NCBI GenBank assembly: GCA_037783545.1
Contig: JBBELK010001415.1
Span: 1-64,000 of the forward strand
Source: Henricia sp. BOLD:AAB3569
Taxonomy: Eukaryota; Echinodermata; Asteroidea; Spinulosida; Echinasteridae
Length of the DNA: 64,000 nt
Direction of reading: 5' to 3'
How positions within the stretch are numbered: position 1 is the first letter of the stretch; every line of letters starts with the position of its first letter. Below the pieces are notes generated by a model, which had not been told where the DNA came from, did no database searches, and saw only the letters and a program-made list of their open reading frames with translations. A program made the translations under genes and the position numbers. Shown here one piece after another: positions 24,368 through 36,826 of this stretch.

Positions 24368-25562
24368 CCAAACGTCGGCAAATTTGGAGGTCGAAAAATG
24401 TTCCGACGAACTTCAAATTTTGCATGCTCCAAAGACTCTATATTGCGCACTTGTCCTAAAAAATTGACAGACTTTCGCCGGGAAATGGCAGATAAATTTC
24501 AGAGTTTAGAAAAAAAGGGGGTTGGCGCTTCCTGGATGCTCCCGCAACCTGTGGCTGTCTGTACACACCTCTTTGGTGTACTCCTGACTCGTGCGCATGC
24601 TCAGTCCTTCGGACTGTCGTTGACACGGCCCAGTTTGGGACGGGATTTTGGTCAAAGTGTGGTCCAAACGTCGGCAAATTTGGAGGTCGAAAAATGTTCC
24701 GACGAACTTCAAATTTTGCATGCTCCAAAGACTCTATATTGCGCACCTGTCCTAAAAAATTGACAGACTTTCGCCGGGAAATGGCAGAGAAATTTCAGAG
24801 TTTAGAAAAAAAAGGGGTTGCCGCTTCCTGGATGCTCCCGCAACCTGTGGCTGTCTGTACACACCTCTTTGGTGTACTCCTGACTCGTGCGCATGCTCAG
24901 TCCTTCGGACTGTCGTTGACACGGCCCAGTTTGGGACGGGTTTTTGGTCAAAGTGTGGTCCAAACGTCGGCAAATTTGGAGGTCGAAAAATTTTCCGACG
25001 AACTTCAAATTTTGCATGCTCCAAAGACTCTATATTGCGCACTTGTCCTAAAAAATTGACAGACTTTCGCCGGGAAATGGCAGAGAAATTTCAGAGTTTA
25101 GAAAAAAAGGGGTTGGCGCTTCCTGGTTGCTCCCGCAACCTGTGGCTGTCTGTACACACCTCTTTGGTGTACTCCTGACTCGTGCGCATGCTCAGTCCTC
25201 CGGACTGTCGTTGACACGGCCCAGTTTGGGACGGGATTTTGGTCAAAGTGTGGTCCAAACGTCGGCAAATTTGGAGGTCGAAAAATGTTCCGACGAACTT
25301 CAAATTTTGCATGCTCCAAAGATTCTATATTGCGCACTTGTCCTAAAAAATTGACAGACTTTCGCCGGGAAATGGCAGAGAAATTTCAGAGTTTAGAAAA
25401 AAAAAGGGGTTGGCGCTTCCTGGATGCTCCCGCAACCTGTGGCTGTCTGTACACACCTCTTTGGTGTACTCCTGACTCGTGCGCATGCTCAGTCCTTCGG
25501 ACTGTCGTTGACACGGCCCAGTTTGGGACGGGTTTTGGTCAAAGTGTGGTCCAAACGTCGGC
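24368..25562. repeat. Satellite block 6, 4 monomers between SINE copies 5 and 6
   Basis: Four monomers, the shortest interval between plus-strand SINE copies. Carries GTTGCCGCTTCC (near 24,819) and GACGGGTTTTTGG (near 24,935), neither of which I noticed elsewhere in the window. No gene. Confidence 0.95.
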
Positions 25563-25852
25563 GCTTGGGCGGTCGGGTTGGCGTACGGGTTCTTTCCTCG
25601 CCTTTCACCTCTGGGGTCCCGGGTTCGAATCCGGGGCGTGTATGTGGATTGGGTTTGCAGTCCCTACTTGACCGCGTGGGTTTTCCCCTGGGGCATTTCT
25701 CTGGGGGTTTTCCCCCCACTTCTAAAACTGCAACTCCTTCTTCGTCATCTCAAGTTGATAATATAGTATAGTTAAAGCTAAAACCGTATAGTTGATGGCA
25801 TAAAAGGCCTTAGTTGCCGAAGATGCCATAAAATATACAACAACAACAACAA
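25563..25852 (+). mobile_element. tRNA-derived SINE, plus-strand copy 6
   Basis: Derived lineage. Target duplication 25,551-25,562 and 25,853-25,864. Box A 25,579-25,589; box B 25,622-25,632. Only four monomers separate it from copy 5. Confidence 0.93.
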
Positions 25853-27936
25853 CCAAACGTCGGCAAATTTGGAGGTCGAAAAATGTTCCGACGAACTTCA
25901 AATTTTGCATGCTCCAAAGACTCTATATTGCGCACTTGTCCTAAAAAATTGACAGACTTTCGCCGGGAAATGGCAGAGAAATTTCAGAATTTAGAAAAAA
26001 AAGGGGTTGGCGCTTCCTGGATGCTCCCGCAACCTGTGGCTGTCTGTACACACCTCTTTGGTGTACTCCTGACTCGTGCGCATGCTCAGTCCTTCGGACT
26101 GTCGTTGACACCGCCCAGTTTGGGACGGGATTTTGGTCAAAGTGTGGTCCAAACGTCGGCAAATTTGGAGGTCGAAAAATGTTCCGACGAACTTCAAATT
26201 TTGCATGCTCCAAAGACTCTATATTGCGCACCTGTCCTAAAAAATTGACAGACTTTCGCCGGGAAATGGCAGAGAAATTTCAGAGTTTAGAAAAAAAAGG
26301 GGTTGGCGCTTCCTGGATGCTCCCGCAACCTGTGGCTGTCTGTACACACCTCTTTGGTGTACTCCTGACTCGTGCGCATGCTCAGTCCTTCGGACTGTCG
26401 TTGACACGGCCCAGTTTGGGACGGGATTTTGGTCAAAGTGTGGTCCAAACGTCGGCAAATTTGGAGGTCGAAAAATTTTCCGACGAACTTCAAATTTTGC
26501 ATGCTCCAAAGACTCTATATTGCGCACTTGTCCTAAAAAATTGACAGACTTTCGCCGGGAAATGGCAGAGAAATTTCAGAGTTTAGAAAAAAAAGGGGTT
26601 GGCGCTTCCTGGTTGCTCCCGCAACCTGTGGCTGTCTGTACACACCTCTTTGGTGTACTCCTGACTCGTGCGCATGCTCAGTCTTTCGGACTGTCGTTGA
26701 CACGGCCCAGTTTGGGACGGGATTTTGGTCAAAGTGTGGTCCAAACGTCGGCAAATTTGGAGGTCGAAAAATGTTCCGACGAACTTCAAATTGTGCATGC
26801 TCCAAAGACTCTATATTGCGCACTTGTCCTAAAAAATAGACAGACTTTCGCCGGGAAATGGCAGAGAAATTTCAGAGTTTAGAAAAAAAAGGGGTTGGCG
26901 CTTCCTGGATGCTCCCGCAACCTGTGGCTGTCTGTACACACCTCTTTGGTGTACTCCTGACTCGTGCGCATGCTCAGTCCTTCGGACTGTCGTTGACACG
27001 GCCCAGTTTGGGACAGGATTTTGGTCAAAGTGTGGTCCAAACGTCGGCAAATTTGGAGGTCGAAAAATGTTCCGACGAACTTCAAATTTTGCATGCTCCA
27101 AAGACTCTATATTGCGCACTTGTCCTAAAAAATTGACAGACTTTCGCCGGGAAATGGCAGAGAATTTCATAGTTTAGAAAAAAAAGGGGTTGGCGCTTCC
27201 TGGTTGCTCCCGCAACCTGTGGCTGTCTGTACACACCTCTTTGGTGTACTCCTGACTCGTGCGCATGCTCAGTCCTCCGGACTGTCGTTGACACGGCCCA
27301 GTTTGGGACGGGATTTTGGTCAAAGTGTGGTCCAAACGTCGGCAAATTTGGAGGTCGAAAAATGTTCCGACGAACTTCAAATTGTGCATGCTCCAAAGAC
27401 TCTATATTGCGCACTTGTCCTAAAAAATTGACAGACTTTCGCCGGGAAATGGCAGAGAAATTTCAGAGTTTAGAAAAAAAAGGGGGTTGGCGCTTCCTGG
27501 ATGCTCCCGCAACCTGTGGCTGTCTGTACACACCTCTTTGGTGTACTCCTGACTCGTGCGCATGCTCAGTCCTTCGGACTGTCGTTGACACGGCCCAGTT
27601 TGGGACGGGATTTTGGTCAAAGTGTGGTCCAAACGTCGGCAATTTTGGAGGTCGAAAAATGTTCCGACGAACTTCAAATTTTGCATGCTCCAAAGATTCT
27701 ATATTGCGCACTTGTCCTAAAAAATTGACAGACTTTCGCCGGGAAATGGCAGAGAAATTTCAGAGTTTAGAAAAAAAAAGGGGTTGGCGCTTCCTGGATG
27801 CTCCCGCAACCTGTGGCTGTCTGTACACACCTCTTTGGTGTACTCCTGACTCGTGCGCATGCTCAGTCCTTCGGACTGTCGTTGACACGGCCCAGTTTGG
27901 GACGGGTTTTGGTCAAAGTGTGGTCCAAACGTCGGC
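25853..27936. repeat. Satellite block 7, 7 monomers between SINE copies 6 and 7
   Basis: Seven monomers, beginning with the CAGAATTTAG and GACACCGCCC variants. One A is lost in GCAGAGAATTTCATAG (near 27,160). The block is repeated after SINE copy 7 at offset 2,374 bp. Confidence 0.95.
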
Positions 27937-28226
27937 GCTTGGGCGGTCGGGTTGGCGTACGGGTTCTTTCCTCGCCTTTCACCTCTGGGGTCCCGGGTTC
28001 GAATCCGGGGCGTGTATGTGGATTGGGTTTGCAGTCCCTACTTGACCGCGTGGGTTTTCCCCTGGGGCATTTCTCTGGGGGTTTTCCCCCCACTTCTAAA
28101 ACTGCAACTCCTTCTTCGTCATCTCAAGTTGATAATATAGTATAGTTAAAGCTAAAACCGTATAGTTGATGGCATAAAAGGCCTTAGTTGCCGAAGATGC
28201 CATAAAATATACAACAACAACAACAA
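27937..28226 (+). mobile_element. tRNA-derived SINE, plus-strand copy 7
   Basis: Derived lineage. Target duplication 27,925-27,936 and 28,227-28,238. Box A 27,953-27,963; box B 27,996-28,006. Lies 2,374 bp after copy 6, and the monomers following both copies match. Confidence 0.93.
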
Positions 28227-30003
28227 CCAAACGTCGGCAAATTTGGAGGTCGAAAAATGTTCCGACGAACTTCAAATTTTGCATGCTCCAAAGACTCTAT
28301 ATTGCGCACTTGTCCTAAAAAATTGACAGACTTTCGCCGGGAAATGGCAGAGAAATTTCAGAATTTAGAAAAAAAAGGGGTTGGCGCTTCCTGGATGCTC
28401 CCGCAACCTGTGGCTGTCTGTACACACCTCTTTGGTGTACTCCTGACTCGTGCGCATGCTCAGTCCTTCGGACTGTCGTTGACACCGCCCAGTTTGGGAC
28501 GGGATTTTGGTCAAAGTGTGGTCCAAACGTCGGCAAATTTGGAGGTCGAAAAATGTTCCGACGAACTTCAAATTTTGCATGCTCCAAAGACTCTATATTG
28601 CGCACCTGTCCTAAAAAATTGACAGACTTTCGCCGGGAAATGGCAGAGAAATTTCAGAGTTTAGAAAAAAAAGGGGTTGGCGCTTCCTGGATGCTCCCGC
28701 AACCTGTGGCTGTCTGTACACACCTCTTTGGTGTACTCCTGACTCGTGCGCATGCTCAGTCCTTCGGACTGTCGTTGACACGGCCCAGTTTGGGACGGGA
28801 TTTTGGTCAAAGTGTGGTCCAAACGTCGGCAAATTTGGAGGTCGAAAAATTTTCCGACGAACTTCAAATTTTGCATGCTCCAAAGACTCTATATTGCGCA
28901 CTTGTCCTAAAAAATTGACAGACTTTCGCCGGGAAATTTCAGAGTTTAGAAAAAAAAGGGGTTGGCGCTTCCTGGTTGCTCCCGCAACCTGTGGCTGTCT
29001 GTACACACCTCTTTGGTGTACTCCTGACTCGTGCGCATGCTCAGTCTTTCGGACTGTCGTTGACACGGCCCAGTTTGGGACGGGATTTTGGTCAAAGTGT
29101 GGTCCAAACGTCGGCAAATTTGGAGGTCGAAAAATGTTCCGACGAACTTCAAATTTTGCATGCTCCAAAGACTCTATATTGCGCACTTGTCCTAAAAAAT
29201 AGACAGACTTTCGCCGGGAAATGGCAGAGAAATTTCAGAGTTTAGAAAAAAAAGGGGTTGGCGCTTCCTGGATGCTCCCGCAACCTGTGGCTGTCTGTAC
29301 ACACCTCTTTGGTGTACTCCTGACTCGTGCGCATGCTCAGTCCTTCGGACTGTCGTTGACACGGCCCAGTTTGGGACAGGATTTTGGTCAAAGTGTGGTC
29401 CAAACGTCGGCAAATTTGGAGGTCGAAAAATGTTCCGACGAACTTCAAATTTTGCATGCTCCAAAGACTCTATATTGCGCACTTGTCCTAAAAAAATGAC
29501 AGACTTTCGCCGGGAAATGGCAGAGAAATTTCATAGTTTAGAAAAAAAAGGGGTTGGCGCTTCCTGGTTGCTCCCGCAACCTGTGGCTGTCTGTACACAC
29601 CTCTTTGGTGTACTCCTGACTCGTGCGCATGCTCAGTCCTCCGGACTGTCGTTGACACGGCCCAGTTTGGGACGGGATTTTGGTCAAAGTGTGGTCCAAA
29701 CGTCGGCAAATTTGGAGGTCGAAAAATGTTCCGACGAACTTCAAATTGTGCATGCTCCAAAGATTCTATATTGCGCACTTGTCCTAAAAAATTGACAGAC
29801 TTTCGCCGGGAAATGGCAGAGAAATTTCAGAGTTTAGAAAAAAAAAGGGGTTGGCGCTTCCTGGATGCTCCCGCAACCTGTGGCTGTCTGTACACACCTC
29901 TTTGGTGTACTCCTGACTCGTGCGCATGCTCAGTCCTTCGGACTGTCGTTGACACGGCCCAGTTTGGGACGGGTTTTGGTCAAAGTGTGGTCCAAACGTC
30001 GGC
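28227..30003. repeat. Satellite block 8, 6 monomers between SINE copies 7 and 8
   Basis: Six monomers with an 11-bp deletion at about 28,936 (GGGAAATTTCAG in place of the longer GGGAAATGGCAGAG...TTTCAG). The deletion lies between two GAAAT direct repeats and explains why the SINE 7-to-8 spacing is 11 bp short of a whole number of monomers. Confidence 0.95.
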
Positions 30004-30293
30004 GCTTGGGCGGTCGGGTTGGCGTACGGGTTCTTTCCTCGCCTTTCACCTCTGGGGTCCCGGGTTCGAATCCGGGGCGTGTATGTGGATTGGGTTTGCA
30101 GTCCCTACTTGACCGCGTGGGTTTTCCCCTGGGGCATTTCTCTGGGGGTTTTCCCCCCACTTCTAAAACTGCAACTCCTTCTTCGTCATCTCAAGTTGAT
30201 AATATAGTATAGTTAAAGCTAAAACCGTATAGTTGATGGCATAAAAGGCCTTAGTTGCCGAAGATGCCATAAAATATACAACAACAACAACAA
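30004..30293 (+). mobile_element. tRNA-derived SINE, plus-strand copy 8
   Basis: Derived lineage, last of the plus-strand series. Target duplication 29,992-30,003 and 30,294-30,305. Box A 30,020-30,030; box B 30,063-30,073. Confidence 0.93.
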
Positions 30294-33200
30294 CCAAACG
30301 TCGGCAAATTTGGAGGTCGAAAAATGTTCCGACGAACTTCAAATTTTGCATGCTCCAAAGACTCTATATTGCGCACTTGTCCTAAAAAATTGACAGACTT
30401 TCGCCGGGAAATGGCATATAAATTTCAGAGTTTAGAAAAAAAAGGGGGTTGGCGCTTCCTGGATGCTCCCGCAACCTGTGGCTGTCTGTACACACCTCTT
30501 TGGTGTACTCCTGACTCGTGCGCATGCTCAGTCCTTCGGACTGTCGTTGACACGGCCCAGTTTGGGACGGGATTTTGGTCAAAGTGTGGTCCAAACGTCG
30601 GCAAATTTGGAGGTCGAAAAATGTTCCGACGAACTTCAAATTTTGCATGCTCCAAAGACTCTATATTGCGCACCTGTCCTAAAAAATTGACAGACTTTCG
30701 CCGGGAAATGGCAGAGAAATTTCAGAGTTTAGAAAAAAAAGGGGTTGGCGCTTCCTGGATGCTCCCGCAACCTGTGGCTGTCTGTACACACCTCTTTGGT
30801 GTACTCCTGACTCGTGCGCATGCTCAGTCCTTCGGACTGTCGTTGACACGGCCCAGTTTGGGACGGGATTTTGGTCAAAGTGTGGTCCAAACGTCGGCAA
30901 ATTTGGAGGTCGAAAAATTTTCCGACGAACTTCAAATTTTGCATGCTCCAAAGACTCTATATTGCGCACTTGTCCTAAAAAATTGACAGACTTTCGCCGG
31001 GAAATGGCAGAGAAATTTCAGAGTTTAGAAAAAAAAGGGGTTGGCGCTTCCTGGTTGCTCCCGCAACCTGTGGCTGTCTGTACACACCTCTTTGGTGTAC
31101 TCCTGACTCGTGCGCATGCTCAGTCTTTCGGACTGTCGTTGACACGGCCCAGTTTGGGACGGGATTTTGGTCAAAGTGTGGTCCAAACGTCGGCAAATTT
31201 GGAGGTCGAAAAATGTTCCGACGAACTTCAAATTGTGCATGCTCCAAAGACTCTATATTGCGCACTTGTCCTAAAAAATAGACAGACTTTCGCCGGGAAA
31301 TGGCAGAGAAATTTCAGAGTTTAGAAAAAAAAGGGGTTGGCGCTTCCTGGATGCTCCCGCAACCTGTGGCTGTCTGTACACACCTCTTTGGTGTACTCCT
31401 GACTCGTGCGCATGCTCAGTCATTCGGACTGTCGTTGACACGGCCCAGTTTGGGACGGGATTTTGGTCAAAGTGTGGTCCAAACGTCGGCAAATTTGGAG
31501 GTCGAAAAATGTTCCGACGAACTTCAAATTTTGCATGCTCCAAAGACTCTATATTGCGCACTTGTCCTAAAAAATTGACAGACTTTCGCCGGGAAATGGC
31601 AGAGAAATTTCAGAGTTTAGAAAAAAAGGGGTTGGCGCTTCCTGGTTGCTCCCGCAACCTGTGGCTGTCTGTACACACCTCTTTGGTGTACTCCTGACTC
31701 GTGCGCATGCTCAGTCCTCCGGACTGTCGTTGACACGGCCCAGTTTGGGACGGGATTTTGGTCAAAGTGTGGTCCAAACGTCGGCAAATTTGGAGGTCGA
31801 AAAATGTTCCGACGAACTTCAAATTGTGCATGCTCCAAAGACTCTATATTGCGCACTTGTCCTAAAAAATTGACAGACTTTCGCCGGGAAATGGCAGAGA
31901 AATTTCAGAGTTTAGAAAAAAAAGGGGGTTGGCGCTTCCTGGATGCTCCCGCAACCTGTGGCTGTCTGTACACACCTCTTTGGTGTACTCCTGACTCGTG
32001 CGCATGCTCAGTCCTTCGGACTGTCGTTGACACGGCCCAGTTTGGGACGGGATTTTGGTCAAAGTGTGGTCCAAACGTCGGCAAATTTGGAGGTCGAAAA
32101 ATGTTCCGACGAACTTCAAATTTTGCATGCTCCAAAGACTCTATATTGCGCACTTCTCCTAAAAAATTGACAGACTTTCGCCGGGAAATGGCAGAGAAAT
32201 TTCAGAGTTTAGAAAAAAAAGGGGTTGGCGCTTCCTGGATGCTCCGCAACCTGTGGCTGTCTGTACACACCTCTTTGGTGTACTCCTGACTCGTGCGCAT
32301 GCTCAGTCCTCCGGACTGTCGTTGACACGGCCCAGTTTGGGACGGGATTTTGGTCAAAGTGTGGTCCAAACGTCGGCAAATTTGGAGGTAGAAAAATGTT
32401 CCGACGAACTTCAAATTTTGCATGCTCCAAAGACTCTATATTGCGCACTTGTCCTAAAAAATTGACAGACTTTCGCCGGGAAATGGCAGAGAAATTTCAG
32501 AGTTTAGAAAAAAAAGGGGTTGGCGCTTCCTGGTTGCTCCCGCAACCTGTGGATGTCTGTACACACCTCTTTGGTGTACTCCTGACTCGTGCGCATGCTC
32601 AGTCTTTCGGACTGTCGTTGACACGGCCCAGTTTGGGACGGGATTTTGGTCAAAGTGTGGTCCAAACGTCGGCAAATTTGGAGGTCGAAAAATGTTCCGA
32701 CGAACTTCAAATTTTGCATGCTCCAAAGACTCTATATTGCGCACTTGTCCTAAAAAATTGACAGACTTTCGCCGGGAAATGGCAGAGAAATTTCAGAGTT
32801 TAGAAAAAAAAGGGGTTGGCGCTTCCTGGATGCTCCCGCAACCTGTGGCTGTCTGTACACACCTCTTTGGTGTACTCCTGACTCGTGCGCATGCTCAGTC
32901 CTTCGGACTGTCGTTGACACGGCCCAGTTTGGGACGGGATTTTGGTCAAAGTGTGGTCCAAACGTCGGCAAATTTGGAGGTCGAAAAATGTTCCGACGAA
33001 CTTCAAATTTTGCATGCTCCAAAGACTCTATATTGCGCACTTGTCCTAAAAAATTGACAGACTTTCGCCGGGAAATGGCAGAGAAATTTCAGAGTTTAGA
33101 AAAAAAAGGGGTTGGCGCTTCCTGGATGCTCCCGCAACCTGTGGCTGTCTGTACACACCTCTTCGGTGTACTCCTGACTCGTGCGCATGCTCAGTCCTTC

Positions 33201-36200
33201 GGACTGTCGTTGACACGGCCCAGTTTGGGACGGGATTTTGGTCAAAGTGTGGTCCAAACGTCGGCAAATTTGGAGGTCGAAAAATGTTCCGACGAACTTT
33301 AAATTTTGCATGCTCCAAAGACTCTATATTGCGCACTTGTCCTAAAAAATTGACAGACTTTCGCCGGGAAATGGCAGAGAAATTTCAGAGTTTAGAAAAA
33401 AAAGGTGGTTGGCGCTTCCTGGATGCTCCTGCAACCTGTGGCTGTCTGTACACACCTCTTTGGTGTACTCCTGACTCGTGCGCATGCTCAGTCCTTCGGA
33501 CTGTCGTTGACACGGCCCAGTTTGGGACGGGATTTTGGTCAAAGTGTGGTCCAAACGTCGGCAAATTTGGAGGTTGAAAAATGTTCCGACGAACTTCAAA
33601 TTTTGCATGCTCCAAAGACTCTATATTGCGCACTTGTCCTAACAAATTGACAGACTTTCGCCGGGAAATGGCAGAGAAATTTCAGAGTTTAGAAAAAAAA
33701 GGGGTTGGCGCTTCCTGGATGCTCCCGCAACCTGTGGCTGTCTGTACACACCTCTTTGGTGTACTCCTGACTCGTGCGCATGCTCAGTCCTTCGGACTGT
33801 CGTTGACACGGCCCAGTTTGGGACGGGATTTTGGTCAAAGTGTGGTCCAAACGTCGGCAAATTTGAAGGTCGAAAAATGTTCCGACGAACTTCAAATTTT
33901 GCATGCTCCAAAGACTCTATATTGCGCACTTGTCCTAAAAAATTGACAGACTTTCGCCATGAAATGGCAGAGAAATTTCAGAGTTTAGAAAAAAAGGGGT
34001 TGGCGCTTCCTGGTTGCTCCCGCAACCTGTGGCTGTCTGTACACACCTCTTTGGTGTACTCCTGACTCGTGCGCATGCTCAGTCCTTCGGACTGTCGTTG
34101 ACACGGCCCAGTTTGGGACGGGATTTTGGTCAAAGTGTGGTCCAAACGTCGGCAAATTTGGAGGTCGAAAAATGTTCCGACGAACTTCAAATTTTGCATG
34201 CTCCAAAGACTCTATATTGCGCACTTGTCCTAAAAAATTGACAGACTTTCGCCGGGAAATGGCAGAGAAATTTCAGAGTTTAGAAAAAAAAGGGGTTGGC
34301 GCTTCCTGGATGCTCCCGCAACCTGTGGCTGTCTGTACACACCTCTTTGGTGTACTCCTGACTCGTGCGCATGCTCAGTCCTTCGGACTGTCGTTGACAC
34401 GGCCCAGTTTGGGACGGGATTTTGGTCAAAGTGTGGTCCAAACGTCGGCAAATTTAGAGGTCGAAAAATGTTCCGACGAACTTCAAATTTTGCATGCTCC
34501 AAAGACTCTATATTGCGCACTTGTCCTAAAAAATTGACAGACTTTCGCCGGGAAATGGCAGAGAAATTTCAGAGTTTAGAAAAAAAGGGGTTGGCGCTTC
34601 ATGGATGCTCCCGCAACCTGTGGCTGTCTGTACACACCTCTTTGGTGTACTCCTGACTCGTGCGCATGCTCAGTCCTTCGGACTGTCGTTGACACGGCCC
34701 AGTTTGGGACGGGATTTTGGTCAAAGTGTGGTCCAAACGTCGGCAAATTTGGAGGTCGAAAAATGTTCCGACGAACTTCAAATTTTGCATGCTCCAAAGA
34801 CTCTATATTGCGCACTTGTCCTAAAAAATTGACAGACTTTCGCCGGGAAATGGCAGATAAATTTCAGAGTTTAGAAAAAAAAGGGGGTTGGCGCTTCCTG
34901 GATGCTCCCGCAACCTGTGGCTGTCTGTACACACCTCTTTGGTGTACTCCTGACTCGTGCGCATGCTCAGTCCTTCGGACTGTCGTTGACACGGCCCAGT
35001 TTGGGACGGGATTTTGGTCAAAGTGTGGTCCAAACGTCGGCAAATTTGGAGGTCGAAAAATGTTCCGACGAACTTCAAATTTTGCATGCTCCAAAGAATC
35101 TATATTGCGCACCTGTCCTAAAAAATTGACAGACTTTCGCCGGGAAATGGCAGAGAAATTTCAGAGTTTAGAAAAAAAAGGGGTTGGCGCTTCCTGGATG
35201 CTCCCGCAACCTGTGGCTGTCTGTACACACCTCTTTGGTGTACTCCTGACTCGTGCGCATGCTCAGTCCTTCGGACTGTCGTTGACACGGCCCAGTTTGG
35301 GACGGGATTTTGGTCAAAGTGTGGTCCAAACGTCGGCAAATTTGGAGGTCGAAAAATTTTCCGACGAACTTCAAATTTTGCATGCTCCAAAGACTCTATA
35401 TTGCGCACTTGTCCTAAAAAATTGACAGACTTTCGCCGGGAAATGGCAGAGAAATTTCAGAGTTTAGAAAAAAAAGGGGTTGGCGCTTCCTGGTTGCTCC
35501 CGCAACCTGTGGCTGTCTGTACACACCTCTTTGGTGTACTCCTGACTCGTGCGCATGCTCAGTCTTTCGGACTGTCGTTGACACGGCCCAGTTTGGGACG
35601 GGATTTTGGTCAAAGTGTGGTCCAAACGTCGGCAAATTTGGAGGTCGAAAAATGTTCCGACGAACTTCAAATTTTGCATGCTCCAAAGACTCTATATTGC
35701 GCACTTGTCCTAAAAAATAGACAGACTTTCGCCGGGAAATGGCAGAGAAATTTCAGAGTTTAGAAAAAAAAGGGGTTGGCGCTTACTGGATGCTCCCGCA
35801 ACCTGTGGCTGTCTGTACACACCTCTTTGGTGTACTCCTGACTCGTGCGCATGCTCAGTCCTTCGGACTGTCGTTGACACGGCCCAGTTTGGGACGGGAT
35901 TTTGGTCAAAGTGTGGTCCAAACGTCGGCAAATTTGGAGGTCGAAAAATGTTCCGACGAACTTCAAATTTTGCATGCTCCAAAGACTCTATATTGCGCAC
36001 TTGTCCTAAAAAATTGACAGACTTTCGCCGGGAAATGGCAGAGAAATTTCAGAGTTTAGAAAAAAAAGGGGTTGGCGCTTCCTGAATGCTCCCGCAACCT
36101 GTGGCTGTCTGTACACACCTCTTTGGTGTACTCCTGACTCGTGCGCATGCTCAGTCCTTCGGACTGTCGTTGACACGGCCCAGTTTGGGACGGGATTTTG

Positions 36201-36638
36201 GTCATAGTGTGGTCCAAACGTCGGCAAATTTGGAGGTCGAAAAATGTTCCGACGAACTTTAAATTTGGCATGCTCCAAAGACTCTATATTGCGCACTTGT
36301 CCTAAAAAATTGACAGACTTTCGCCGGGAAATGGCAGAGAAATTTCAGAGTTTAGAAAAAAAAGGGGGTTGGCGCTTCCTGGATGCTCCCGCAACCTGTG
36401 GCTGTCTGTACACACCTCTTTGGTGTACTCCTGACTCGTGCGCATGCTCAGTCCTTCGGACTGTCGTTGACACGGCCCAGTTTGGGACGGGATTTTGGTC
36501 AAAGTGTGGTCCAAACGTCGGCAAATTTGGAGGTCGAAAAATGTTCCGACGAACTTCAAATTTTGCATGCTCCAAAGACTCTATATTGCGCACTTGTCCT
36601 AAAAAATTGACAGACTTTCGCCGGGAAATGGCAGAGAA
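30294..36638. repeat. Satellite block 9, about 21 monomers
   Basis: Runs from the right target duplication of SINE copy 8 to the left flank of the first minus-strand SINE. From about 31.8 to 33.9 kb it matches 39.9-42.0 kb at offset 8,099 bp. Markers include CTCTTCGGTGTAC (near 33,160), GAACTTTAAATTTTG (near 33,294) and AAAGGTGGTTGG (near 33,402). Confidence 0.95.
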
Positions 36639-36826
36639 GTTGTTGTTGTTGTATATTTTATGGCATCTTCGGCAACTAAGGCCCTTTATGCCATCAACTA
36701 TACGGTTTTAGCTTAACTATACTATATTATCAGCTTGAGATGACGAAGAAGGAGTTGCAGTTTTAGAAGTGGGAGGAAAACCCCCAGAGAAATGCCCCAG
36801 GGGAAAACCCACGCGGTCAAGTAGGG
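36639..36826 (-). mobile_element. 5'-truncated SINE, minus-strand copy 1
   Basis: 188 bp reading, on the minus strand, from CCCTACTTGACCGCG to the (AAC)n tail of the same SINE family. The tRNA-like head with boxes A and B (about the first 100 bases) is missing, so it has no internal promoter. It is flanked by a different 12-bp target duplication, AATGGCAGAGAA (36,627-36,638 and 36,827-36,838), showing an independent insertion in the opposite orientation at another base of the monomer. 5' truncation plus target duplication is what LINE-driven target-primed reverse transcription leaves. At CCTCCC and CATAAAGGG it matches plus-strand copies 1-2. Confidence 0.92.

Larger units (their letters stand above)
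16500..25400. repeat. Higher-order repeat, 5,935-bp offset, carrying SINE copies 3 and 5
   Basis: About 16,500-19,470 matches about 22,435-25,400: CATAGTTTAG, GGCAATTTTGG, the one-base loss in ATGCTCCGCAAC, the SINE and AAAGATTCTA recur in order. The match ends where the second copy enters SINE copy 6 and the first continues as plain satellite. Confidence 0.88.
25853..29540. repeat. Higher-order repeat, 2,374-bp offset, following SINE copies 6 and 7
   Basis: The monomers after SINE copy 6 (from 25,853) match those after copy 7 (from 28,227): CAGAATTTAG, GACACCGCCC, CACCTGTCC, AAAATTTTCC. Similar monomers also follow copy 4 (21,698). The second copy has since lost 11 bp near 28,936. Confidence 0.85.

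Noticed and set aside
13083-30305. Independent, site-specific insertion of each plus-strand SINE
   Set aside because: Flanking satellite variants (the 2-bp loss upstream and higher-order offsets) are shared with the SINE copies, so segmental duplication explains them.
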